NCBI RefSeq assembly: GCF_000224415.1
Contig: NZ_AFXQ01000029.1
Span: 1-37,303 of the forward strand
DNA from: Citricoccus sp. CH26A
GTDB lineage: Bacteria; Actinomycetota; Actinomycetes; Actinomycetales; Micrococcaceae
Reading direction: 5' to 3'
Length of the DNA stretch: 37,303 bases
The translations under genes were made by a program, and so were the position numbers. The stretch's first letter is position 1, and every line of letters begins with the position of its first letter. The notes below the pieces were generated by a model. That model did no database searches. It saw only the letters and a list, made by a program, of their open reading frames with translations, and was not told where the DNA came from. Below, in pieces: positions 10,001-17,109 of the stretch.

Positions 10001-10397
10001 GGATCAGGTCGAAGGCATAGGCCGCCCAGGTCCGTACCGGCGTGGCGGAGCGGGTCCCCCGCCCGCCCCGGTCCAGCCGGACGGACAGGGCGTCCCGCAG
10101 CCTCGCCGCGGACTGGCGGGTGGGGGCGAGCACCAGCAACGCCGCGGGGTCCAGGCCACCCTCGATCCGGCGCGCGGCATACTCCACGGCCACGGAGCTG
10201 CGTCCGGTGCCCGGCCCGCCGAGGACCAGGACGGGACCGTGCCCGGGCGCGAGGTCCAGCACCCGCTGCTGGTCCCGGTCCGGTACGAACGCCTCGGCGC
10301 GGACCGGCGCCGGACCGGTCAGGCGCAGGCCCTGGGTCGGTGCTCCGGACGACGTCGGTGCTCCGGAGGACGCGGCGGGAGGGGTTTCGGCAGGCAT
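7059..10397 (-). CDS. adnA: AdnA-like helicase-nuclease subunit
   Basis: Partner subunit of AdnAB, 1112 residues. The N-terminal UvrD-like motor has motif I as GGPGTGRSS near residue 58, with arginine in place of the Walker A lysine, and its motif II region reads VIDDLQE. This suggests a weak or vestigial ATPase, in line with AdnB being the main motor in mycobacterial AdnAB. The C-terminal RecB-family nuclease looks complete: GTLIHAIAEAH, NGSIDRLE, VIDLKTG (about 989) and QLPQLGVYQ. The start is uncertain. ATG at 10397 was chosen, but TTG at 10409 has GGAACGG upstream at a plausible distance. The gene follows atl by about 30 nt and overlaps adnB by 4 nt, so the three genes are probably co-transcribed. 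Confidence 0.85.
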   Translation of the reverse strand: MPAETPPAASSGAPTSSGAPTQGLRLTGPAPVRAEAFVPDRDQQRVLDLAPGHGPVLVLGGPGTGRSSVAVEYAARRIEGGLDPAALLVLAPTRQSAARLRDALSVRLDRGGRGTRSATPVRTWAAYAFDLIRRARVGGYLPTVQRTPRLLSGAEQDTVIAELLESYASEARSGPDWPGDLSEAVTTRGFRREVRELIDRTSEYGVEPGRLEELGEQYRRPEWSAAAVLLQDYRDRLDLGMAEAFDPAGLLTTASRLLEENPDLLDAERAGLPVLVIDDLQEATPSVHRLIRLLGRGQDVVATASPDTVVQGFRGARPDLVHDYPDCLVSRRPPVDPTGAPEGLTLALTVGHRMGPEALTAWQRVARRIPAQPGMLEVRQDLTPREDAAAGDVAVHLVASPAHEQHLVLQQLLHLHHREGIALDRLAVMARSGPLVAEMGRFLESEGIPVNHSLSDTVLKTEPAVTPLLYLLRTVSAAPGSPESAPDIDRALWLAGGRYGGATALHLRQLRQRLLRDERARGGTRASTELMLDALEDPGSLDHYRLAGAGLQRIARMVAAGRTAAQDPAATAETVLWALWEASDRPGRWEREAVAGTGADARRADRDLDAVVGLFQAAERYVDQFPGASALSFADYMEAQDLPMDFLASTARHEGSVSVLTPATAAGQEWDAVIIAGLQDGIWPNTRLRGQLLGAGDLADIASGRGTIADRRSRTAEVRQDELRSFSTAVSRARRTVIGVAVASEDAQPSDFLDVLSPWREVETTRPLTDVPPPITATALVAGLRRRLEEAAAQPVDDGATAPEPLEAGLAEAASALALLAAQGIRGADPADWWGLLPLSTQEPLVDVTTTEIPVSPSRVETALKSPLNWFLYQAGAQPGSTQAQSIGTLIHAIAEAHPDGPAEALAAELERRLPDLGLEPGWESERIAAEARRMLEYFVSYLRQMAKDGRSLVDVEHRFHQELERGGLRVRINGSIDRLERDAQGRPVVIDLKTGRHEPSKADLLQLPQLGVYQAAIAAGAVDGQDFDRPQEPGGAALVQLRTKNKSVKVQDQPALAPDDPWALDEVFTAAASMVGPEFLAVHGGPDDPGCALPAVCPIHSDGRQATEWHR

Positions 10398-10427
10398 GGG
10401 TGTATTCAACCAGCCGTTCCGGACGGG

Positions 10428-10835
10428 TTAGGGACCCAGCCCGGCCCGCAACCGGGCCAGCAGGGCGAGCGCCGCCGTGTCCGGGACCCACCGCGCGGCC
10501 GCGAGGTCCACGCGCGGGCCGGCGCCGTCGTCGGGCCCGCCGGTGCCCTTCAGCGGGGTTCCCTCGGCGAGGTACCGCGGGGCGGCCCGGGCGGACAGCG
10601 ACGCCGGCAGCGTCCCGTCCGCGCGCACGATCCGCCACCAAGGGGTGCCGTGAGGGGCCATGGACATCGCCCGGCCGGCCTGCCGCGGCCCACCGGCGCC
10701 CAGCAGCCCCGCCAGTCCCCCGTAGCTGATCGCCCGGCCGGGCGGGACCAGCCCGGCGGCCAGAACGAGCGCCTCGGACAGTTCGTAGGGCCCCTCGGGC
10801 CAGCCGGGACCGGCGGTGTGCTCCACAGGTGACAT
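10428..10835 (-). CDS. Alkyltransferase-like (ATL) DNA lesion-binding protein
   Basis: Small (135-residue) member of the O6-alkylguanine-DNA alkyltransferase family. The AISYGGLA segment supplies the tyrosine of the nucleotide-flipping helix, and RQAGRAMS matches the DNA-binding arginine helix. In true alkyltransferases the active site is PCHR; here it reads PWWRIV, with tryptophan in place of the acceptor cysteine. That is the hallmark of ATL proteins, which bind O6-alkylguanine without repairing it and hand it to nucleotide excision repair. The fourth residue context differs from the usual PWHR, because His is also Trp. It leads the atl-adnA-adnB gene run, fitting a repair role. The ATG at 10835 is 71 nt from the divergent exonuclease start. 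Confidence 0.87.
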   Translation of the reverse strand: MSPVEHTAGPGWPEGPYELSEALVLAAGLVPPGRAISYGGLAGLLGAGGPRQAGRAMSMAPHGTPWWRIVRADGTLPASLSARAAPRYLAEGTPLKGTGGPDDGAGPRVDLAAARWVPDTAALALLARLRAGLGP

Positions 10836-10894
10836 GGTGCCATCCGCACCGCACGGCGCCCGGCCCCCCGGTCCTGCGTGTCCGCCCCGGGCGG

Positions 10895-10900
10895 TACGGT
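10895..10900 (+). promoter_or_regulatory. -10-like hexamer TACGGT, 6 nt before a GTG start
   Basis: TACGGT ends 6 nt before the exonuclease GTG at 10907. The spacing predicts transcription from the start codon itself. The adjoining GAGGGG abuts the GTG and is too close to act as a Shine-Dalgarno sequence, which favours the leaderless reading. Confidence 0.45.
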
Positions 10901-10906
10901 GAGGGG

Positions 10907-11629
10907 GTGAGCGACGTCCCAGCCAACGCCCCCGCAGCCCAGCCCACGCCGTGGCACGAGCAGATCCGGGTCGGCTTCGACCTGGAGACCACGGGACGGG
11001 ACCCGGAGACCGCCCTGGTGGTCACCGCCTCGTTGGTGGTGGTGGACCCGCACGGCAACCTGGCCGCGAACTACGAATGGCTCGTGGACCCGGGGGTGCC
11101 GATCCCCGCGGAGGCCGCGGCGGTGCACGGTGTCACCACCGAGCGCGCGCGGGCCGAGGGCCTGCCGGCCGACGTCGGCATCGTGGAGATCGCCGACACC
11201 CTGCGGGACTTCTTCGACGCCGGGATCCCGGTCATCGCCTTCAACGCCTGCTATGACTTCACCGTCATGGACCGGGAGCTGGCGCGCCGGGGGCTGGAAC
11301 CGCTGCCGAACCGCTGGATCATCGACCCCTACGTGATCGACAAGCAGGTGGACCGGTACCGCCGCGGCAAGCGCACCCTCACGGACGTCTGCTCCCTCTA
11401 CGAGGTGCAGTTGCTGGACGCGCACACCTCCGCGGCGGACTCCCTGGCCGCCGTCGGGGTGGCGGACTGCCTGGCCCGGAAGTACCCGCAGCTGCAGGTG
11501 CCGCTGGAGACCCTGCACGCCCAGCAGGCGGCGTGGAAGGCCGAGCAGTCCGCGAGCTTCCAGGACTACCTGCGCCGCAAGGACCCGGCCGCCGTGGTGA
11601 ACGGCGACTGGCCGGTCATCGCCCGCTGA
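10907..11629 (+). CDS. DEDDh-family 3'-5' exonuclease (DnaQ/epsilon-like)
   Basis: Exonuclease of the DnaQ-like RNase T superfamily, 240 residues. ExoI is FDLETTG near the N-terminus, giving the first Asp and Glu. ExoII is in AFNACYDFTVMD, with Asp. The DEDDh ExoIII is represented by DAHTSAADSLAAVGVAD, with His and Asp in the expected HxxxxD arrangement. Family members remove mismatched or damaged 3' ends or degrade oligonucleotides; no second domain is present, so it is not a full DNA polymerase III epsilon fusion. The GTG at 10907 was chosen because the region upstream to ATG 10829 contains the putative -10 and overlaps the divergent gene. Its exact substrate is not readable from sequence. 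Confidence 0.88.
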   Translation: MSDVPANAPAAQPTPWHEQIRVGFDLETTGRDPETALVVTASLVVVDPHGNLAANYEWLVDPGVPIPAEAAAVHGVTTERARAEGLPADVGIVEIADTLRDFFDAGIPVIAFNACYDFTVMDRELARRGLEPLPNRWIIDPYVIDKQVDRYRRGKRTLTDVCSLYEVQLLDAHTSAADSLAAVGVADCLARKYPQLQVPLETLHAQQAAWKAEQSASFQDYLRRKDPAAVVNGDWPVIAR

Positions 11630-11639
11630 GGCACCCGGG

Positions 11640-11645
11640 TAGAAT
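11640..11645 (+). promoter_or_regulatory. -10 hexamer TAGAAT of the metNIQ operon
   Basis: TAGAAT is a good match to the actinobacterial -10 consensus and lies 11 nt after the exonuclease stop. A start near 11652 would give the metN mRNA a 5' leader of about 220 nt. A 5-bp direct repeat (CGTCA, spaced 5 nt) follows at 11667-11681 in the early leader. Confidence 0.5.
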
Positions 11646-11651
11646 CCTCTT

Positions 11652-11871
11652 CACGGTCCCGCGTCGTCACGAAACGTCATTCTGGGCCCGGTCGTCGTGG
11701 TCTGGGCGCCCCGGGAACCGGGTATGTCACCGTGAGACGGGCAACCGGCCCATCACGCCTGCGCCCGGCGTGCATGCTTGATTGAATGGTGAGTCGCCGT
11801 CCACCGACGGCGACCCCGCGTTGCGGGCGCCGACCGTGCCGACAGCAACGATGCCAACCCGAAGGAACTGC
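11652..11871 (+). promoter_or_regulatory. Structured 5' leader of metNIQ (riboswitch or attenuator candidate, class unknown)
   Basis: This ~220-nt stretch between the putative promoter and the metN ATG has no convincing long gene. It has several GC hairpins: CCCGG/CCGGG (11710-11722), a CACGCC/GGCGTG stem (around 11754-11772) and a 7-bp CGCCGTC/GACGGCG stem (11795-11812). A GGGCAACCGGCCC segment near 11739 recalls the GGCAACC signature of SAM riboswitches, but the flanking conserved elements of SAM-I and SAM-IV are not recognisable. A 29-codon upstream frame (11786-11875) ends across the metN start. Control by methionine, SAM or cysteine is plausible from the operon's function but is inference. 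Confidence 0.4.
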
Positions 11872-11875
11872 ATGA
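11786..11875 (+). other. Candidate upstream ORF overlapping the metN start (29 codons, three Cys)
   Basis: ATG at 11786 opens a 29-codon frame ending in TGA at 11873-11875, so its stop overlaps the metN ATG as ATGA. The peptide is Arg/Pro-rich with cysteines at positions 13, 18 and 23. No Shine-Dalgarno is visible. A three-codon frame (ATG CTT GAT TGA, from 11774) ends immediately before it. A cysteine-rich leader peptide next to a sulfur-nutrient importer is suggestive, but chance is possible in sequence of this GC content. Confidence 0.2.
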
Positions 11876-12921
11876 TCTCGATCCGTGACCTGCGCAAGGT
11901 CTACCGGCAGGGTGAGCGTGAGGTGGTGGCCCTGGACGGGATCGACCTCACCGTGCCCACCGGTGCCGTGCACGGCATCATCGGCCATTCCGGTGCCGGC
12001 AAGTCCACGCTCGTGCGCTGCCTGACCCTGCTGGACCGCCCCACCTCCGGTTCCGTGTCGATCGACGGGTCCGACCTGTCCACCGCCGCCGACCGCGACC
12101 TGCTGCAAGCCCGGCGCCGGATCGGCATGGTGTTCCAGCACGCGAACCTGCTGGACTCGCGCACGGTCCTGGGCAACGTGGCCTACCCCCTGGAGGTCAC
12201 CGGTCAGGACAAGGCCGGCCGCACCGCGCGCGCCCGCGAGCTGTTGGGCCTCGTCGGACTCGAGGACTACGAGTCCTCCTATCCCTCCCAGCTCTCCGGC
12301 GGCCAGCGCCAGCGGGTGGGCATCGCCCGCGCCCTGGCCTCCGACCCCCGCGTGCTGCTCTGCGACGAGCCGACCTCGGCACTGGACCCCGCGACCACGG
12401 ACGGCATCCTGGAGCTGATCCGCGACCTGTCCGACCGGCTCGGGCTGACCGTGGTGGTCATCACCCACGAGATGCACGTGGTCAAGAAGATCTGCACCTC
12501 GGTCTCCCTGCTGGACCGGGGCCGGATCGTGGAGGGCGGTGCGCTGACGGAGGTGGCGTCCGACCTGGGTTCACGGCTGTCCGCCGCCCTGCTCCCGCTC
12601 CCCGAGGCCGCCCTCGACACCGCCGGGCCCCTCGTGGAGGTCCTCGGTCACGGACCGGCCGCCGACGTCCCGGTCAGCGCGGTCATCAAGGACCGCTTCG
12701 GCCACGGCGTGCGCGTCCTCGCCGGTTCGGTCGAGGACCTCGCCGGCGTGCGCTTCGCCCACCACCTGCTGGCCCTGCCGGACGGTGCGGACGACCGGAC
12801 GGACGGAGCGGATGCCGTCGTGGCCTTCCTCGAGCAGAACGGATACCGGGCCGCCCAGCGGACCCGGACCCAGGTGGAGACCGCCCAGGGCACCGCCCAG
12901 GACCTCGGAGGTGCACAGTGA
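11872..12921 (+). CDS. metN: Methionine ABC importer ATP-binding protein MetN
   Basis: ATPase of the MetNIQ D/L-methionine importer, 349 residues, on the cytoplasmic face. Walker A GHSGAGKST is at 38-46, followed by the Q-loop VFQHANLL, signature LSGGQRQRVGIARA, Walker B LLCDEPTSALD and switch histidine VITHEM. From about residue 265 a NIL (ACT-like) domain follows; in MetN this domain binds methionine and inhibits transport. The ATG at 11872 was chosen because AAGGA lies 5 nt upstream and the protein starts where MetN homologues do (MISIRDLRKVY). Its stop overlaps the metI GTG (GTGA). Confidence 0.95.
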   Translation: MISIRDLRKVYRQGEREVVALDGIDLTVPTGAVHGIIGHSGAGKSTLVRCLTLLDRPTSGSVSIDGSDLSTAADRDLLQARRRIGMVFQHANLLDSRTVLGNVAYPLEVTGQDKAGRTARARELLGLVGLEDYESSYPSQLSGGQRQRVGIARALASDPRVLLCDEPTSALDPATTDGILELIRDLSDRLGLTVVVITHEMHVVKKICTSVSLLDRGRIVEGGALTEVASDLGSRLSAALLPLPEAALDTAGPLVEVLGHGPAADVPVSAVIKDRFGHGVRVLAGSVEDLAGVRFAHHLLALPDGADDRTDGADAVVAFLEQNGYRAAQRTRTQVETAQGTAQDLGGAQ

Positions 12922-13595
12922 ACCGGTTCCAGGAACTCCTGGCCAACCCCGCCCTGACCGAGGCCCTGCCCGAGGCGCTCGTCGAGACCCTCGTGATGGT
13001 CGGCATCGCCGGTGTCTTCACGTTGGTGATCGGCCTGGCCCTCGGCGTCATCCTGCACGTCACGGCGCCCGGTGGCCTGCGGCCGGTGTCCTGGCTGCAC
13101 GTGCTGCTGTCCGCGGTCATCAACGTCACGCGCTCGATCCCGTACGCGATCCTGATGGTGGCGCTCATCCCGTTCACGGCCTGGCTCGTGGGGACCTCGA
13201 TCGGGCCGATCGCCGCGTGCGTCTCGCTGACGATCGGCACGGCCCCGTTCTTCGCGCGGCTGGTGGAGACCTCGTTGCGCGAGGTGCCCTCCGGGACGGT
13301 GGACGCGGCCCGGGTGATGGGTTCCACCCGCGGCCAGATCGTGCGCAAGGTGCTGTTGCCCGAGGCGATGCCCGGGCTGGTCGCCTCCATCACCACCACG
13401 CTCGTCATGCTCGTGGGCTACTCCGCCATGGCCGGCCTGATCGGCGGTGGCGGCCTGGGCCGCCTGGCCTACAACTACGGCTACCAGCGCTTCGACACCG
13501 CGGTGATGATCGCGACGATCGTCATCATGGTGATCCTCGTCCAGCTCATCCAGTGGATCGGCGACCGGATCGTCCGCGCCGTGGACCATCGCTGA
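12918..13595 (+). CDS. metI: Methionine ABC importer permease MetI
   Basis: Permease of the MetNIQ importer, 225 residues, with about five hydrophobic membrane helices. The coupling (EAA) loop reads VDAARVMGSTRGQIVRKVLL before PEAMPGL, the site that contacts the MetN ATPase. The GTG start overlaps the metN stop and has GGAGG 6 nt upstream inside the metN 3' end, so translation is probably coupled. The usual MetI length is about 215-225 residues, so the gene is complete. Confidence 0.95.
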   Translation: MNRFQELLANPALTEALPEALVETLVMVGIAGVFTLVIGLALGVILHVTAPGGLRPVSWLHVLLSAVINVTRSIPYAILMVALIPFTAWLVGTSIGPIAACVSLTIGTAPFFARLVETSLREVPSGTVDAARVMGSTRGQIVRKVLLPEAMPGLVASITTTLVMLVGYSAMAGLIGGGGLGRLAYNYGYQRFDTAVMIATIVIMVILVQLIQWIGDRIVRAVDHR

Positions 13596-13634
13596 CCCCC
13601 TCCCCTATCCCCGCATCAATCCGAAGGAAACCCG

Positions 13635-14504
13635 ATGACCAAGAACACCTCCCCGCTGCGCCGTCGTTCGCTGCTCGGTGCCGGTGGCCTGCTGCTGGTC
13701 GGCGCGCTGGCCGGCTGCGGTGCCGGTGGCGGCGACGCCTCCCCGTCCGCGGACGCCACCCTGGACCCGGCCAACCCGGTGGTCCTGAAGGTCGGCGCCA
13801 ACCCCGTCCCGCACGCCCAGATCCTGGAGTACGTGGACGAGAACCTCACCGAGGGCACCGGAATCGACCTGGAGATCCAGGAGTTCGACGACTACCAGCT
13901 GCCCAACGTCTCCCTGGACGAGGGCTCCTCGGATGCCAACTACTACATGCACGAGCCGTTCTTCGACTCCCAGGTCGAGGAGAAGGGGTACGAATTCGAG
14001 CACGGCGAGGGCATCCACATCGAGCCCTACGCGGCGTTCTCCGAGAAGCACGACTCGGTCGAGTCCATCCCGGACGGCGCCACCGTCGCGATCACCAACG
14101 ACCCGGGCAATCAGCCGCGGGCCCTGAAGATGCTCGAGTCCGCCGGGCTGCTCTCGGGCATCGAGGACGACTCCGCCGCCCTCACCCTGTCCGAGGAGCA
14201 GAACCCGAAGGGGCTGACGTTCGAGGAGAACCAGCCGGAGATCCTGGTCCAGATCGTGAAGGACCCGGCGATCGACCTGGCCATCATCAACGGCAACTAC
14301 TTCATCCAGGCCGGCATGACCCTGGACGACGCCCTGGTGGTGGAGGACATCTCCGGGGAGAACCCGTACGCGAACTTCCTGGCCTGGCGCGCCGGTGAGA
14401 AGACCGCCGCCGTCGAGAAGCTGGAGGAGCTCCTGCACTCCCAGGAGGTCAAGTCCTACATCGAGCAGACCTGGCCCGGCGGGGACGTCACCCCGGCCTT
14501 CTGA
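13635..14504 (+). CDS. metQ: Methionine-binding lipoprotein MetQ (NlpA family)
   Basis: Substrate-binding component of MetNIQ, 289 residues. The N-terminus is a lipoprotein signal peptide: positively charged start, hydrophobic stretch, and lipobox LAGC with the lipidated Cys at about residue 28. The signal also has RRRSLL, close to a Tat motif, so export through Tat is possible but unproven. The mature part has the NlpA/Lipoprotein_9 pattern (VGANPVPHAQIL, NYYMHEPF, AITNDPGNQPRAL). A GAAGGAAA Shine-Dalgarno precedes the ATG. The gene lies 39 nt after metI and ends just before a strong hairpin. Confidence 0.94.
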   Translation: MTKNTSPLRRRSLLGAGGLLLVGALAGCGAGGGDASPSADATLDPANPVVLKVGANPVPHAQILEYVDENLTEGTGIDLEIQEFDDYQLPNVSLDEGSSDANYYMHEPFFDSQVEEKGYEFEHGEGIHIEPYAAFSEKHDSVESIPDGATVAITNDPGNQPRALKMLESAGLLSGIEDDSAALTLSEEQNPKGLTFEENQPEILVQIVKDPAIDLAIINGNYFIQAGMTLDDALVVEDISGENPYANFLAWRAGEKTAAVEKLEELLHSQEVKSYIEQTWPGGDVTPAF

Positions 14505-14512
14505 CCGCAGGC

Positions 14513-14550
14513 ACGAAGGGCCGGTACCCCTCGGGGTACCGGCCCTTCGT
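14513..14550. terminator. Strong bidirectional terminator between metQ and hemL
   Basis: Two perfectly complementary 18-nt arms (14513-14530 and 14533-14550) share a 2-nt apex. The arms begin ACGAAGGGCC and carry AAGGG/CCCTT at the base, so each strand ends in a short T-containing tract. It sits 8 nt after the metQ stop and about 60 nt beyond the hemL stop, so it can end transcription from both convergent operons. Confidence 0.88.
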
Positions 14551-14611
14551 CATCCCCGGGACCGGGCCGGCGTCGGGGATCCCGACGCCGACCCCACCCG
14601 CGGGGGCGGCG

Positions 14612-15988
14612 TCAGGATCCCGTGGCGGGCTGGGCCTGCGCCGCGGCCCGGGCCGCGTGCGGCAGGGCCGCGGCGATCCGCTCCATGGCGGCGTCGTCAT
14701 GCGCGGCCGAGACGAACCAGGCCTCGAAGACGCTCGGCGGCAGGTAGACCCCGTGGTCGAGCATCGCGTGGAAGAACGGGGCGTACCGGTGGACGTCCTG
14801 GGCCTGGGCGTCGGCGTAGTCGTGCACACCGCGCTCCGACGTGCCGAAGGCGACCGAGAACAGCGTCCCCGCCCGCTGGATCGAGTGGTCCACCCCCGCC
14901 TCGTCGAGCGCGCCCACGAGCAGGTCCTCGAGCTGCCGCGAGCGCCGGGCGATCGTCGCGTAGACGTCCTCCGTCGCGTTCTGCAGGGTGGCCAGGCCGG
15001 CGGCCATGGCCACCGGGTTCCCCGAGAGCGTCCCGGCCTGGTAGACGGGTCCGAGCGGTGCCAGCAGGTCCATGACCTCGGCGCGGCCGGCGACGGCGGC
15101 CGTGGGCATCCCGCCCCCGATCACCTTCCCGAAGGTCCACAGGTCCGGGGTCCATCCCTCCGGCTTGCCGGACAGTCCCCAATAGCCGGTGTCCGAGGCG
15201 CGGAACCCGGTGAGGACCTCGTCCCAGACCAGCAGCGCACCGTGGCGTTCGGTGATCTCGCGCAGGAACCGGTTGAATCCCTCGGCGGGGGTGACCACGC
15301 CCATGTTGCACGGGGCGGCCTCCGTGATGATCCCGGCGATCTGGTCACCGCGCGCGGCGAAGGCCTCCTCCAGGGCGGCACGGTCGTTGTAGGGCAGGAC
15401 CAGGGTCTCGGCGGCCTGGGCCTCGGTGACGCCGGCGGATCCGGGCAGGGCCTGGGTGGCGACGCCGGAACCGGCGGCGGCCAGCAGGCCGTCCGAGTGC
15501 CCGTGGTAACAGCCGGCGAACTTCACGATGAGGTTCCGGTTCGTGGCCCCGCGTGCCAGCCGCACGGCGGTCATGGTCGCCTCGGTGCCGGTGGAGACCA
15601 TGCGGACCCGGTCCACGGGGACGCGGGACGCGATCAGGGCCGCCAGCCGCGCCTCGTCCGGCGTGGAGGCGCCGAAGGACAGCCCGGCGTCCACGGCACG
15701 GTGCACGGCGTCCACCACGGCGGGATGGTTGTGTCCCAGCAGCATGGGCCCCCAGGAGCACACCAGGTCCACGTACTCGTTGCCCTCGATGTCCGTCAGG
15801 TAGGCGCCCTGGGCCCTCACCATGGCCCGCGGGGTGCCGCCCACGGAGCCGAACGCCCGGACCGGCGAGTTCACCCCGCCGGGGATGACGGTGCGGGCCG
15901 CCTCGTAGATCCCCGCGTTGGTGGACGGCGACGGCGCGCCGGCGCGTTCCTGCCCGGTGGTCCCGGTGGTCTCCGTGGTCTCCGACAT
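14612..15988 (-). CDS. hemL: Glutamate-1-semialdehyde 2,1-aminomutase
   Basis: PLP enzyme converting glutamate-1-semialdehyde to 5-aminolevulinate, the second step of C5 heme synthesis. 458 residues, class III aminotransferase fold. The PLP lysine is K288 in [13 protein letters not shown]. Other family segments are [15 protein letters not shown] at the substrate loop, [15 protein letters not shown], and [10 protein letters not shown] with the PLP-contacting Asp. The first ~25 residues are a Thr/Ser-rich extension of no clear function. The ATG overlaps the hemB stop (TGATG), so hemB-hemL is a coupled pair. Confidence 0.95.
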   Translation of the reverse strand: MSETTETTGTTGQERAGAPSPSTNAGIYEAARTVIPGGVNSPVRAFGSVGGTPRAMVRAQGAYLTDIEGNEYVDLVCSWGPMLLGHNHPAVVDAVHRAVDAGLSFGASTPDEARLAALIASRVPVDRVRMVSTGTEATMTAVRLARGATNRNLIVKFAGCYHGHSDGLLAAAGSGVATQALPGSAGVTEAQAAETLVLPYNDRAALEEAFAARGDQIAGIITEAAPCNMGVVTPAEGFNRFLREITERHGALLVWDEVLTGFRASDTGYWGLSGKPEGWTPDLWTFGKVIGGGMPTAAVAGRAEVMDLLAPLGPVYQAGTLSGNPVAMAAGLATLQNATEDVYATIARRSRQLEDLLVGALDEAGVDHSIQRAGTLFSVAFGTSERGVHDYADAQAQDVHRYAPFFHAMLDHGVYLPPSVFEAWFVSAAHDDAAMERIAAALPHAARAAAQAQPATGS

Positions 15989-16974
15989 CAGAGCCTTCCC
16001 TCCTTGATCCAGCGGGCCAGTTCACTGGCCCAGTACGTCAGCACGCTGTCCGCCCCGGCACGGCGGATGGACAGCACGGACTCGATGATCGCCTGGTCGC
16101 GGTTGATCCAGCCGTTGGCGGCGGCGGCCTCGATCATCGCGTACTCTCCCGAGATCTGGTATGCGGACACCGGCACGTCGGAGACCTCGGCCACGTCCCG
16201 CAGGATGTCCAGGTAGCTCATGGCCGGCTTGACCATGACGAGGTCGGCACCCTCGTCCAGGTCGAGGGAGACCTCCAGCATGGCCTCGCGCCGGTTGGCG
16301 GGATCCATCTGGTAGGTCTTGCGGTCGCCGGTCAGCTGGGAGTCCACCGCCTCACGGAAGGGGCCGTAGAACGCCGAGGAGTACTTCGCGGCGTAGGCGA
16401 GGATCGCGGTGTCCTGGTGTCCGGCGTCGTCCAGGGCCTGGCGGATGACGGCCACCTGGCCGTCCATCATGCCGGAGGGGCCGACCATGTCGGCCCCGGC
16501 CTCGGCCTGGGCCACGCCCATCCGGCCGTAGATCTCCAGGGTCGCGTCATTGTCCACCACGCCGTCCGCGGTGAGCACGCCGCAGTGGCCGTGATCCGTG
16601 AATTCGTCCAGGCACAGGTCCGACATCACCACGAGGGAGTCCCCGACCTCCTGCTTGACCGCCCGGATGCCGGCGTTGAGCACGCCGGCCGGGTCGAGGG
16701 AGGCGGAACCGATGGCGTCCCGGGTCTCGGGGACGCCGAACAGCATGATGCCGCCCAGGCCCAGCTCCGCGGCCTCGGCGGCGGCGGAGCGCAGGGAGTC
16801 CTGGGTGTGCTGGACGACCCCCGGCATGGACTGCAGCGGGATCGGCTCGGCGGCACCCTCCCGGACGAAGACCGGCAGGATGAGGTCGGCCGGGTGGATC
16901 CGGACCTCGGCGACCAGCCGGCGCATGGCGGCGGACTGACGCAGGCGGCGCGGACGGTGGGTGGGGAAGGACAT
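15988..16974 (-). CDS. hemB: Delta-aminolevulinic acid dehydratase (porphobilinogen synthase)
   Basis: Condenses two 5-aminolevulinates to porphobilinogen, third step of the pathway. 328 residues, full length. The two Schiff-base lysines are in [13 protein letters not shown] and [10 protein letters not shown]. The metal site reads [14 protein letters not shown]: one of the cysteines of the zinc-type enzymes is Asp, which points to the Mg-dependent or mixed class rather than the three-cysteine zinc class. The ATG at 16974 has AGAGGA 4 nt upstream. A TAGACT promoter-like hexamer lies about 34 nt upstream. It leads hemB-hemL and is divergent from the NYN gene. Confidence 0.95.
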   Translation of the reverse strand: MSFPTHRPRRLRQSAAMRRLVAEVRIHPADLILPVFVREGAAEPIPLQSMPGVVQHTQDSLRSAAAEAAELGLGGIMLFGVPETRDAIGSASLDPAGVLNAGIRAVKQEVGDSLVVMSDLCLDEFTDHGHCGVLTADGVVDNDATLEIYGRMGVAQAEAGADMVGPSGMMDGQVAVIRQALDDAGHQDTAILAYAAKYSSAFYGPFREAVDSQLTGDRKTYQMDPANRREAMLEVSLDLDEGADLVMVKPAMSYLDILRDVAEVSDVPVSAYQISGEYAMIEAAAANGWINRDQAIIESVLSIRRAGADSVLTYWASELARWIKEGRL

Positions 16975-17007
16975 GGATTCCTCTGGGCTCGACGGTGGTG
17001 CCAGACC

Positions 17008-17013
17008 AGTCTA
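17008..17013 (-). promoter_or_regulatory. -10 hexamer TAGACT upstream of hemB
   Basis: On the minus strand TAGACT matches the actinobacterial -10 and would give a leader of about 27 nt that includes the AGAGGA Shine-Dalgarno of hemB. The hem operator-like repeat seen at the other two heme promoters is not present here. Confidence 0.45.
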
Positions 17014-17096
17014 GTGAGCCACCGGGTCTTCCTCTCCCGTGCCGCCCCCCGGTCCGGAGGCCTCGCCACGGACGGGTCCGGCGGCCCCGCGGCCAG

Positions 17097-17102
17097 TAGG
17101 GT
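17097..17102 (+). promoter_or_regulatory. -10-like hexamer TAGGGT, 7 nt before an ATG start
   Basis: TAGGGT ends 7 nt before the ATG at 17110. The position predicts a leaderless mRNA, although GAGGGG between them could also act as a close Shine-Dalgarno sequence. Confidence 0.45.
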
Positions 17103-17109
17103 GAGGGGC

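Noticed and set aside
11730-11760. SAM-I or SAM-IV riboswitch call in the metN leader
   Set aside because: Only a GGCAACC-like segment is shared. The other conserved blocks of these classes could not be found, so no class is assigned.
13635-13720. Firm Tat-exported call for MetQ
   Set aside because: RRRSLL only partly fits the twin-arginine consensus, and MetQ proteins are normally Sec-exported lipoproteins.
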